Assembly: GCF_014650435.1 (NCBI RefSeq)
Contig: NZ_BMUY01000007.1
Span: 62,001 to 126,000 of the forward strand
Reading direction: 5' to 3'
Source: Streptomyces tendae
GTDB lineage: Bacteria > Actinomycetota > Actinomycetes > Streptomycetales > Streptomycetaceae
Length of the DNA: 64,000 nt
Every line of letters starts with the position of its first letter. Positions within the stretch are counted from its first letter, which is position 1. Made by a program: the position numbers and the translations under genes. The notes under the pieces are model-generated. The model was given only the letters and a program-made list of their open reading frames with translations, had not been told where the DNA came from and did no database searches. Below, piece after piece: positions 1 to 6,515 of this stretch.

Positions 1-113
1 TGGGAACGCCGTCCTCCGGATGTCAATAAGTAACGTCGTGTTGCTCGCCGCGTAACTTTTTGACCTCCTCGGGTCACCCCCTTACCCTGTGTGCACCACA
101 TCCAGGAGGGGCC

Positions 114-1049
114 ATGGTCCGCCAGTCCTCGTCCCGCGCGCCGGAGCCGTCCGCCCAGGACGCCCCGCTCGCCGACATCCTCACGCGCGTCCGCGCCGCC
201 CGCCCCTCCCTGGCCCCCTCGGAACGGCGGGTGGCCGACGTGGTCCTCGCCGACCCGGGACAGGTCGCGGAGCTGTCCATCCACGCGCTGGGGGAGCGGG
301 CGAGCACCTCGGCGGCCACCGTGATGCGCTTCTGCCGCACCGTCGGCACGGGCAACTACCCCCAACTGCGCCTGGCGCTGGCCGCGGCCGCCGCGCGGGA
401 GCACGCGCTGGGCGGTGAACGGGCGGCACAGGGCGGCACCGACATCAGCCCGACGGACTCGCTGGACCGGATAGTCAGCAAGATCATCTACAACGAGGTC
501 CGGGCCCTGGAGGACTCGGGCGCCGGCCTCGACGTGGACGCGCTGGGCCGGGCCGTCGACGCGGTGGCCGGGGCCCGCAGGGTCGACATCTTCGGTGTGG
601 GTGCCAGCGCGTTCGTCGGCCAGGACCTGCACCAGAAGCTCCACCGCATAGGCCGGATGGCCTTCATCTGGAGCGACCGGCACGCGGCGCTCACCGCGAC
701 GGCCCTGCTGGGGCCCGGCGACGTGGCCCTCGCGGTCTCCCACTCCGGGGAGACCGAGGACACCACCGAGCCCCTCCAGGCCGCCGCCGAACGCGGAGCC
801 ACCACCATCGCCCTGACCAACGACCCGGGCTCCACCCTCGCCACCAGTGCCGACCTCGTGCTGACGACCTGCGTACGGGAAACGCCGTTCCGCTCCGGCG
901 CGACCGTCAGCCGCATCGCCCAACTGGCCGTCGTCGACTGCCTGTTCGTCGGCGTCGCCCAACGCTCCTACGACGCGGCGACGACCGCGCTGGAGGCGAC
1001 GTACGGCGCCGTACGACGCCGTCGGCGCCCCGCGCGCCGCACGGGGTGA
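114..1049 (+). CDS. MurR/RpiR-family transcriptional regulator (HTH + SIS domain)
   Basis: Predicted DNA-binding regulator of the RpiR/MurR family, which control sugar-phosphate or amino-sugar genes in response to a phosphosugar. Residues ~15-90 form the RpiR-type helix-turn-helix (ERRVADVVLADP, then STSAATVMRFCRTVG). Residues ~130-260 form a SIS phosphosugar-binding fold (IFGVGASAFVGQDL; phosphate loop SHSGETEDT). The ATG at 114 is preferred over an upstream TTG at 60 because AGGAGGG (104-110) sits just before it; this gives 311 aa, normal for the family. No sugar operon adjoins it, so the ligand and targets are unknown. It converges on the synthetase-like gene with only 7 bp between the two stops. 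Confidence 0.88.
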   Translation: MVRQSSSRAPEPSAQDAPLADILTRVRAARPSLAPSERRVADVVLADPGQVAELSIHALGERASTSAATVMRFCRTVGTGNYPQLRLALAAAAAREHALGGERAAQGGTDISPTDSLDRIVSKIIYNEVRALEDSGAGLDVDALGRAVDAVAGARRVDIFGVGASAFVGQDLHQKLHRIGRMAFIWSDRHAALTATALLGPGDVALAVSHSGETEDTTEPLQAAAERGATTIALTNDPGSTLATSADLVLTTCVRETPFRSGATVSRIAQLAVVDCLFVGVAQRSYDAATTALEATYGAVRRRRRPARRTG

Positions 1050-1056
1050 CGGCGGG

Positions 1057-2271
1057 TCACGACCGCACGGTCCCCACGCCGCCCGTTTCCGGGTACTCGC
1101 CCCCGAGCAGGCCCGTCACCAGGTCGCGCGGCAGACCGTGGGTGTCGTGCAGGTAGTGGAAGTCGTCCTCTCCCAGCGGACCGCGGAAGCGGGGCCGGGC
1201 GAGCACGTTCCGGCCGCGCTCCAGGAGCCGCCGGAACCGGCGCTCCTCCTCCACCAGCAGGCGCCGCACGAGACCCGGGAGGCCGGGGTCGCCGTCCTGC
1301 CGGAAGTGGTCCAGGGTGTGCGTGATCAACTCGTCCGGCAGGTCCCCGAGCCCGCGCGAGGGGTCGTCCCGCCACAGCACGGTGAGCAGTCGACGGATCA
1401 GGCGGCGCAGCACGTAGCCCTGGCCGGTGTGGGACGGTCGGACTCCGTCGCCGACGACCACGACGGCCGACCGCAGGTGGTCGCAGACCACCCGGAACGA
1501 CGGTTCGTCCAGCGGCCACAGGGTGGGCAGCCGCCGCCGCCACGGCTCGAAGACGTCGCAGTCGAACACCGACGACTTGCCCTGCAGCAGCGTGGCGAGG
1601 CGCTCCAGGCCGAGGCCCGTGTCGACGTTGCGCTGCGGCAGCGGCACCAGGCGGCCGTCGTCGAGCCGGCGGTGGCGCATCAGCACGTGGTTCCACACCT
1701 CCACCCAGCGGTCGTCGCCGGTGGGCGTGGACCGGGGCGGGGTGCCACCGCTCCACAGGAAGATCTCCGAGTCGGGTCCGCACGGGCCGACCGGCCCGTT
1801 GGACCACCAGTTGTCGTCCACCGTCGGCTCCACGGGTACGCCGCGCTCCTCCCACAGCCGCTGGGACTCGCTGTCCGGCCCGACCTGCTCGTCACCGCCG
1901 AAGACGGTGGCGTGCAGCAGGCCCGGGTCGATCCCGAGGCCCTCGGTGAGCAGCCGGTGGGCCCAGTCGAGGCTCTGTGAGCCCTCGTAGTCGCCCAGCG
2001 ACCAGGTGCCGAGCATCTCGAAGACCGTCAGATGCGTGCCGTCACCGACCTCGTCCAGGTCCGTGGTGCGCAGACAGCGCTGTACGTTGACCAGCCGCCG
2101 GCCCAGCGGATGGGGGCGGCCCTCCAGGTACGGGGTGAGCGGATGCATGCCGGCGCTGGTGAACAGCACGGGATCGCCCGGCTCGGGCAGCAGCGTCGAG
2201 CCGGTGATCCGGCGATGGCCGCGCTCCTCGTAGTACTCGACGAACGTGCGGACCATCTGCTCGGTGTCCAT
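1057..2271 (-). CDS. Stand-alone alanyl-tRNA-synthetase-like protein (aminoacylation half only)
   Basis: Class II synthetase-like protein of 404 aa, whereas a normal AlaRS is about 880-890 aa. The N-terminal catalytic half is recognisable: FTSAGMHPLTPYL (motif 1 region), VFEMLGTWSLGDY (motif 2; AlaRS usually reads FEMLGNFSFGDYFK, so the Lys after GDY is lost), GPCGPDSEI, and DTGLGLERLA (motif 3). It continues through the helical tRNA-binding region and ends near HDTHGLPRDL, where the editing domain would begin. Editing and C-terminal oligomerisation domains are absent. The start ATG follows CGAAGGAG. A short alanine-containing reading frame and a hairpin precede it. It could be a resistant or specialised alanylating enzyme, or an aminoacyl donor for another pathway; activity is not shown. 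Confidence 0.85.
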   Translation of the reverse strand: MDTEQMVRTFVEYYEERGHRRITGSTLLPEPGDPVLFTSAGMHPLTPYLEGRPHPLGRRLVNVQRCLRTTDLDEVGDGTHLTVFEMLGTWSLGDYEGSQSLDWAHRLLTEGLGIDPGLLHATVFGGDEQVGPDSESQRLWEERGVPVEPTVDDNWWSNGPVGPCGPDSEIFLWSGGTPPRSTPTGDDRWVEVWNHVLMRHRRLDDGRLVPLPQRNVDTGLGLERLATLLQGKSSVFDCDVFEPWRRRLPTLWPLDEPSFRVVCDHLRSAVVVVGDGVRPSHTGQGYVLRRLIRRLLTVLWRDDPSRGLGDLPDELITHTLDHFRQDGDPGLPGLVRRLLVEEERRFRRLLERGRNVLARPRFRGPLGEDDFHYLHDTHGLPRDLVTGLLGGEYPETGGVGTVRS

Positions 2272-2345
2272 GGGGTGACTCCTTCGCTTCGGGGCGGGAG
2301 AGGCACCGGAGAACGGAACCCTGCGGTCCTCGCACCGAGGCGAAG

Positions 2346-2396
2346 GTGGCGGAGCGCCACGTGGACCACCGACGAACCGTTTCCGGTCGCCGGTGG
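2346..2396 (-). promoter_or_regulatory. Two hairpins in the AlaRS-like leader (candidate attenuator)
   Basis: On the minus strand CCACCGGCGACCG (2396-2384), loop GAAA (2383-2380) and CGGTTCGTCGGTGG (2379-2366) form a stem of about 12 pairs with one G-U pair and one bulge, closed by a GNRA-type tetraloop. A second perfect hairpin follows: GTGGCG, loop CTC, CGCCAC (2360-2346). The right arm of the first contains GGTGG, which could pair instead with CCACC of the second, so the two folds may compete. No U-run follows. Confidence 0.45.
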
Positions 2397-2408
2397 AAGA
2401 GGTGAAGG

Positions 2409-2477
2409 TCAGGCGGCGGCAACCGGCGAGCTGGTCGCTCGCGCGGTCGCGAAGTTGTGGGTGCCGATGACGTTCAT
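2409..2477 (-). CDS. Putative 22-aa leader peptide upstream of the AlaRS-like gene
   Basis: A 23-codon reading frame begins MNVIGTHNFATARA and ends SPVAAA just before its TGA. Six of 22 residues are alanine, three of them consecutive GCC codons at the end. No good Shine-Dalgarno is present, but TATCTT (2489 to 2484) lies 6 nt before the ATG, which fits a leaderless transcript starting at the ATG. It ends 137 nt before the AlaRS-like start, with a strong hairpin between. Alanine codons ahead of an alanyl-tRNA-synthetase-like gene suggest ribosome-stalling attenuation, but alanine is common in this genome, so chance is possible. Confidence 0.45.
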   Translation of the reverse strand: MNVIGTHNFATARATSSPVAAA

Positions 2478-2483
2478 GCCACG

Positions 2484-2489
2484 AAGATA
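2484..2489 (-). promoter_or_regulatory. Candidate -10 element for the AlaRS-like transcript
   Basis: On the minus strand TATCTT ends 6 nt before the leader-peptide ATG, the spacing expected for a leaderless transcript. The -35 region around 2507-2513 (GTGCTT) is weak. It is the best-looking promoter in the gap between the amidase stop and the AlaRS-like gene. Confidence 0.4.
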
Positions 2490-2591
2490 ACGCTCCGGGC
2501 GCCTGGAAGCACACGGATATCCCGCAGCCCTGTCCGTCACGATGAATCTGTCACCGAGGCAACTCGACGCCGTCGCCGACCGGTTGGCGTT

Positions 2592-2619
2592 CCGGCCCCC
2601 CGGGAAGCGGCCGGGCCGG
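2592..2619 (-). terminator. Possible terminator after the amidase gene
   Basis: CCGGCCC (2592-2598) and GGGCCGG (2613-2619) form a 7-bp GC stem with a 14-nt loop, 16 nt beyond the amidase stop. There is no U-tract, as is usual for streptomycete terminators, so the call is tentative. Confidence 0.35.
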
Positions 2620-2634
2620 GCTGACCGGCGGTAC

Positions 2635-4095
2635 TCAGGAGTCCTCCGCGGCGGGAATGTCGCCCGCCCACACCTCAGGGGTCCGGCCCGACCACGGTTG
2701 GGCCCGTTCGAGCTGTCCGGCCAGGCGGAAGAGGAGGTCTTCCCGCCCGTAACCGGCGGCGAACTGCATGCCGATCGGGAGCCCGGTCGCGGCGTCGACC
2801 GTCAACGGCACGGACATGGCGGGTGTGCCCGCCACGTTGAACGCCATGGTGAACGGCGAGCGGTCGTTGAGCCGGTCGATCCAGCCGAGGCCGTCGAGTG
2901 TCTCCTCGCCCTCCCCGTAGGCGCCAAGGCGCGGGGGCAGTTCCGGCAGGGTCGGGGTGAGCAGCAGGTCGTGGGTGGAGAAGTACCGGGCCAGACTGCG
3001 GGCGACGCGGTTGCGGATCGTGAGGGCGGCGACGAACTGGGGGCCGCTGACCCGCTGTCCGTAGCGATGGGCGGCCAGCGTGGCCGGCTCGAGGGACGAG
3101 GAGTCGACGGGTCGGCCGAGGGCGGCGGCCAGGTCGTCGACCGTGGCCGCCACGTTCGCGGTCGACAGACGGGCGTTGGCCAGCACGAACTCCTCCCAGT
3201 CGGCACCGAGACCGACCGCGACCTCCTCCGTGCGGTGGCCGAGGGACTCGAGCAGGCGCACGGTCCGCTCCAGGGCGTCGGCCACCGGCGCGGCCGCGCG
3301 GCGTCCGCCCCAGGCCCGGGCGAGGACCCCGATGCGCAACGCGCCCGGCGGACGCGTGACTTCCTCCGCGTAGGGTCGGGACGGCTGCTCGGCGAAGTAG
3401 GGGTCGCCCGGTTCCGGACCGCGTATCAGGTCGAGCAGCGCCGCGCTGTCCCGTACGGTGCGGCTGACGCCGCCCTGGACGGCCAGGCCGTTGAAGCCCT
3501 CGTCGAGTGCGGGGCCCATGGAGACCCGGCCGCGCGTGGGCTTGAGCCCGAAGAGGCCGTTGTACGCGGCCGGGATGCGCAGCGAGCCCGCGGCGTCGGT
3601 GGCGTGGGCGAGGGGGACCGCTCCGGCCGCGACCGCCGCGCCCGCGCCACCGCTGGATCCACCGGCCCCACGCCGGGGGTCCCACGGATTGCGGGTCGGG
3701 CCGTACAGCACCGGTTCCGTGGTGATGCTGTAGGCCAGCTCCGGTGTCGCGGTGCGCCCGAGGGTCACCAGACCCGCGCGGCGCAGGCGCCGCATCAGGT
3801 AGGAGTCGGAGCGGGCGACGTGACCGGCCGCGAGGCGGCTGCCCAGCTCCGAACGCCGGCCCGCCATCGCGACTCCGAAGTCCTTGATCAGGAAGGGCGC
3901 CCCCGCCAGCGGGGTGCTGCCGGGGGCCGGGCGGTCCTCGGCCGGCCAGGTCTCCACCACGGCGTTGATCCGCGGATTGACGCGCCGCACGGCCTCGTGC
4001 GCGGCGGCCGCCACCTCGGCGGGGGTCACCTCGCCCCTGGCCACCAGCTCCGCGAGTCCCACCGCGTCGTGGCGCACGTACTCGGAAACTCTCAC
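2635..4095 (-). CDS. Amidase-signature family hydrolase
   Basis: Amide hydrolase of the amidase signature family, 486 aa. The family uses a Ser-cisSer-Lys triad. The Lys is in GAPFLIKDFGVA, the cis-Ser in GAGGSSGGAGAAVAAG, and the nucleophile in DAAGSLRIPAAYNGLFGLKP (usually GGSIR). No signal peptide, so it is cytoplasmic. The GTG at 4095 is chosen because GGGAG lies 7 nt upstream; reading further upstream would run into the divergent TetR gene. It is divergent from that TetR gene, and the shared 130-bp gap holds a perfect palindrome, so TetR probably represses it. Substrate unknown; an indoleacetamide-, nitrile-derived or carbamoyl amide is possible. Confidence 0.88.
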   Translation of the reverse strand: MRVSEYVRHDAVGLAELVARGEVTPAEVAAAAHEAVRRVNPRINAVVETWPAEDRPAPGSTPLAGAPFLIKDFGVAMAGRRSELGSRLAAGHVARSDSYLMRRLRRAGLVTLGRTATPELAYSITTEPVLYGPTRNPWDPRRGAGGSSGGAGAAVAAGAVPLAHATDAAGSLRIPAAYNGLFGLKPTRGRVSMGPALDEGFNGLAVQGGVSRTVRDSAALLDLIRGPEPGDPYFAEQPSRPYAEEVTRPPGALRIGVLARAWGGRRAAAPVADALERTVRLLESLGHRTEEVAVGLGADWEEFVLANARLSTANVAATVDDLAAALGRPVDSSSLEPATLAAHRYGQRVSGPQFVAALTIRNRVARSLARYFSTHDLLLTPTLPELPPRLGAYGEGEETLDGLGWIDRLNDRSPFTMAFNVAGTPAMSVPLTVDAATGLPIGMQFAAGYGREDLLFRLAGQLERAQPWSGRTPEVWAGDIPAAEDS

Positions 4096-4140
4096 TGTCA
4101 CTCTCCCTGGAGATCGAAAATGATACCTACGAGTCCCGTG

Positions 4141-4158
4141 CGATACCGAGCGGTATCG
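4141..4158. promoter_or_regulatory. Palindromic TetR-type operator
   Basis: CGATACCG, AG, CGGTATCG is a perfect 8+2+8 inverted repeat between the divergent amidase and TetR genes, about 67 bp from the TetR start. Related half sites lie nearby (GATACC at 4122 and GGTACC at 4172). It is the likely binding site of the adjacent TetR protein. Confidence 0.6.
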
Positions 4159-4225
4159 AGTGGGACGGACTGGTACCGTAACAGGGAGTACCAGGGGCCC
4201 ATCGACCGGACGCCACGGAGCACGC

Positions 4226-4813
4226 ATGACATCGACCGCCGCCAGGCCGGGCAGGGTGGCCAAGCTGCCGCCTCGTGAGCGCATCCTCGACGCGGCCGAG
4301 GAGCTCTTCCAGAGCGAGGGCATCCGGCGCGTGGGCGTCCAGGCGATCGCCGAGAAGGCCGAGACCACCAAGATGGCGATCTACCGGCACTTCGAGACCA
4401 AGGACGCACTGGTCGCCGAATGGCTGCGGATCCTGGCCGCCGAGTACCGGGCGGCCTTCGACCGCGTCGAGGCCGAACACCCCGGTCGGCCCCGGGAGCA
4501 GATCCTGGGCCTGGCCCGCTTCATCGCCGACGGGCTGCTGGCCCTCTCGTACCGGGGCTGCCCCTTCGTCAACTCACTCGCCGAACTGCCCGACCGCTCC
4601 CACCCCGCACGCCGGGTGATCGAGGAGCACAAGGCCCACCAGACCCGCAGGCTGGTCGGCATGTGCACCGAGGCGGGGCTGCCCGACCCCGAGCAGGTCG
4701 CCGCCCAGATCACCTTCCTGCTCGAAGGAGCGCAGGTCAGCACACAGAACGGAAGCATCGACCGGGCGGGGGAGCGGCTGATGCAGATCGTCGAGGCGAT
4801 CGTGGAGCAGTAG
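4226..4813 (+). CDS. TetR-family regulator beside amidase
   Basis: 195-aa TetR-family repressor. The HTH is at residues ~15-60 (RERILDAAEELFQSEG, then VGVQAIAEKAETTKMAIYRHFETKDALVAEW). The C-terminal part is a helical ligand domain. The ATG at 4226 is preferred over the longer frame from 4160 because GGAG lies 5 nt before it and the 4160 start would begin close to the operator. It is divergent from the amidase gene, with a perfect CGATACCG/CGGTATCG palindrome between them, so self-regulation and amidase control are likely. Ligand unknown. Confidence 0.88.
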   Translation: MTSTAARPGRVAKLPPRERILDAAEELFQSEGIRRVGVQAIAEKAETTKMAIYRHFETKDALVAEWLRILAAEYRAAFDRVEAEHPGRPREQILGLARFIADGLLALSYRGCPFVNSLAELPDRSHPARRVIEEHKAHQTRRLVGMCTEAGLPDPEQVAAQITFLLEGAQVSTQNGSIDRAGERLMQIVEAIVEQ

Positions 4814-4836
4814 GGGGCCGATGCGCTCGTTGTCCG

Positions 4837-5802
4837 TCAGCACGGGGCGTGCCCGGCGCCGCCGTCGCGGTGCGGCGCCGCTGCCCAGGTGGGCAGCCAG
4901 GTGTCCTCGGGCAGCGGGGGCAGGTTCGCGAAGTGGTCGACGACGGCCCGCAGCCCCGGGTGCGGATTCTCCCGGGGGAGGACGAGCGAGAGCGGGTAGG
5001 CGAGCGTCGGCCCCGCGATCGGGATCCGGCGCAGGTCGTGACCGGTCGGCCAGACGTACCGGTCGCGCGAGCCCACGAGGGTGGCCACGTCGTCGGAGTC
5101 GGCGAGGATGTCGAGGAGCACCTCGTTCCCGAAGTTCGGGCCGGCGGCGTCCACACGGAGGCCGAACGCGGCGGTGAGCTGATCGTAGAACTCGGCCCAT
5201 TCGCTGCCCGGCGCGATACCGGGCACCCAGATCCGGTGTCCGCGCAACTGGGCGGGCGTCACGGTGCGCGCGGCGGCGAGCGGGTGTCGCGGGCCGACCA
5301 CGAGTTCCAGCGGGGAGTGGAAGGCGTGGATCATCCGCAGGTCGGACGGCAGCGCGGTCGGGTCGGTGACCGAGCGGAAGGAGGCGTCGACGTCGCCCGC
5401 CCGCACGGCGGCCACCGCCAGCCGCGGGTCGTCGACCCTGAGCGTCACGACGTCGAGCGCGATCTCGGGACGTGAGCGCCAGTAGTCGTGCAGGACGACG
5501 GCCTGCGCGCTCCGCAGGCCGAGGACGTCGATCCGCAGCGCCCGCGAGCCCCGTCGGATCGCGGCGACGGCGCGATCGGCGTGCGCGACGAGGCTCCGCG
5601 CGTGCGGCAGGAAGGCCTGACCGTCGAGGGTCGGCTCGACCCCTCGGGCGGTGCGGGTGAACAACCGGACGTCGAGCGTGCGCTCGAGGGCCGCGATCCG
5701 CTTCGAGACGGCCTGCTGCGTCACCCCCAGCTCGTCGGCCGCGTGCCGCAGCTGACCCAGCTCGGCCGCGCGGACGAACGAGCGCACCGCCTCGGTATCC
5801 AT
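4837..5802 (-). CDS. LysR-family transcriptional regulator
   Basis: 321-aa LysR-type regulator. The winged HTH covers residues ~1-60 (AVRSFVRAAELGQLRHAADELGVTQQAVSKRIAALE). The rest is a periplasmic-binding-like effector domain with the usual two lobes (LRIDVLGLRSA, then LELVVGPRHPLA). The ATG at 5802 gives the standard LysR N-terminus; an in-frame ATG at 5814 is possible, and neither has a clear ribosome site. The gene lies 40 bp downstream of the tetracycline-type TetR gene on the same strand and may be read through from it. No divergent target gene is present, unlike typical LysR loci. Confidence 0.87.
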   Translation of the reverse strand: MDTEAVRSFVRAAELGQLRHAADELGVTQQAVSKRIAALERTLDVRLFTRTARGVEPTLDGQAFLPHARSLVAHADRAVAAIRRGSRALRIDVLGLRSAQAVVLHDYWRSRPEIALDVVTLRVDDPRLAVAAVRAGDVDASFRSVTDPTALPSDLRMIHAFHSPLELVVGPRHPLAAARTVTPAQLRGHRIWVPGIAPGSEWAEFYDQLTAAFGLRVDAAGPNFGNEVLLDILADSDDVATLVGSRDRYVWPTGHDLRRIPIAGPTLAYPLSLVLPRENPHPGLRAVVDHFANLPPLPEDTWLPTWAAAPHRDGGAGHAPC

Positions 5803-5842
5803 GGCAGCGAGCATAAGGCGTCGCCCAACCGGCGGCCGTGGC

Positions 5843-6445
5843 TCACCCCGCGCGCCTCACCTGCTGTTCCAGACCCTCGAGGATGAGGGCCAGCCCGGCC
5901 TCGAAGGACGACTCGTGGTCCATCGGCGGCACGTCCGGGAGCGGGTCCGGTGGCCCGGCCGCCCTACGGTCCCCGCCGTCGCCCGGGTCTGTGTCCGCCT
6001 GCTCCTCCAGGACGCTGCCGACCGTGAAGCGGCCGGCGGCCAGCATCGCCGTCCGCGCGTGTTCCTCCGGTACGCCCGCCGCGGCCAGGAACGCCATCTT
6101 GTGGGCGATCCGGTCGAGGTCCGTCCCGCCGGGGCTGCTCCCGGCATGGAGCCGTGCTCCGTCGCGGCGCAGCAGCAGGGTGCGCCGGAAGCTGCGGGTG
6201 TTCTCCAGGAACCAGTCCCGCCAGTCGTCGGCGGGCGTAGGCAGGGGAGCCGTCGCGTGCGGTGCCATCGCGGCCTCGCTCATGGCGTCGAGCAGCTCCT
6301 TCTTGTTCCTGAAGTGGTAGTAGAGCGACGGCTGCTCGACGCCCAGACGTCTGGCCAGCCGTCTCGTACTGACGGCGTCCAGACCGACCTCGTCCAGCAG
6401 GTCGAGTGCCTCGGTGAGGACGGTCTCGCGGTTCATCTTCGCCAC
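5843..6445 (-). CDS. TetR repressor of the tetracycline-repressor subfamily
   Basis: 200-aa repressor that resembles the original Tn10-type TetR over its whole length, not only in the HTH. HTH: LTEALDLLDEVGLDAVSTRRLARRL, then EQPSLYYHFRNKKELLDAM. The core has ENTRSFRRTLLLRRDGARLHAG and AAGRFTVGSVLEEQA, which line up with [22 protein letters not shown] and AVGHFTLGCVLEDQE of TetR(B), recalled from memory. On that alignment the tetracycline/Mg contact residues His64, Asn82, Phe86, His100 and Glu147 are kept, while Thr103-Arg104 and Gln116 differ. Start GTG at 6445 (alternative ATG 6436). TAGATT on the minus strand 7 nt upstream suggests a leaderless transcript. Tet-operator-like palindromes lie directly upstream. 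Confidence 0.88.
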   Translation of the reverse strand: MAKMNRETVLTEALDLLDEVGLDAVSTRRLARRLGVEQPSLYYHFRNKKELLDAMSEAAMAPHATAPLPTPADDWRDWFLENTRSFRRTLLLRRDGARLHAGSSPGGTDLDRIAHKMAFLAAAGVPEEHARTAMLAAGRFTVGSVLEEQADTDPGDGGDRRAAGPPDPLPDVPPMDHESSFEAGLALILEGLEQQVRRAG

Positions 6446-6446
6446 A

Positions 6447-6469
6447 TTGACAATCTATCGCTGATAGAT
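6447..6469. promoter_or_regulatory. tetO-like operator 1 abutting a consensus -35 box
   Basis: TTGACA (6447-6452) is followed at once by ATCTATC, GCT, GATAGAT (6453-6469), a perfect 7+3+7 palindrome close to Tn10 tetO1, in which TTGACA also abuts the operator. The -10 for the monooxygenase would fall near 6470-6475 (GACGCT, poor). On the minus strand TTGCAG and TAGATT flank and enter the same palindrome with about 16 bp between them, giving a promoter for the repressor gene. Confidence 0.72.
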
Positions 6470-6486
6470 GACGCTGCAAAGCGTAC

Positions 6487-6499
6487 CTATCACTGATAG
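6487..6499. promoter_or_regulatory. tetO-like operator 2
   Basis: CTATCACTGATAG on the plus strand, which reads CTATCAGTGATAG on the minus strand. That is identical to the 13-bp core of the Tn10 tetO2 operator as recalled. Its centre is 32 bp from the centre of operator 1, about three helical turns, and it ends 16 bp before the monooxygenase ATG. Tn10 also has two tandem operators about 30 bp apart. Confidence 0.75.
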
Positions 6500-6515
6500 A
6501 AAAAGGGGGTGCGGC

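Noticed and set aside
2278..2514. T-box riboswitch before the AlaRS-like gene
   Set aside because: No AGGGUGGNACCGCG antiterminator sequence or specifier stem was found in this 240-nt leader; the leader-peptide idea fits better.
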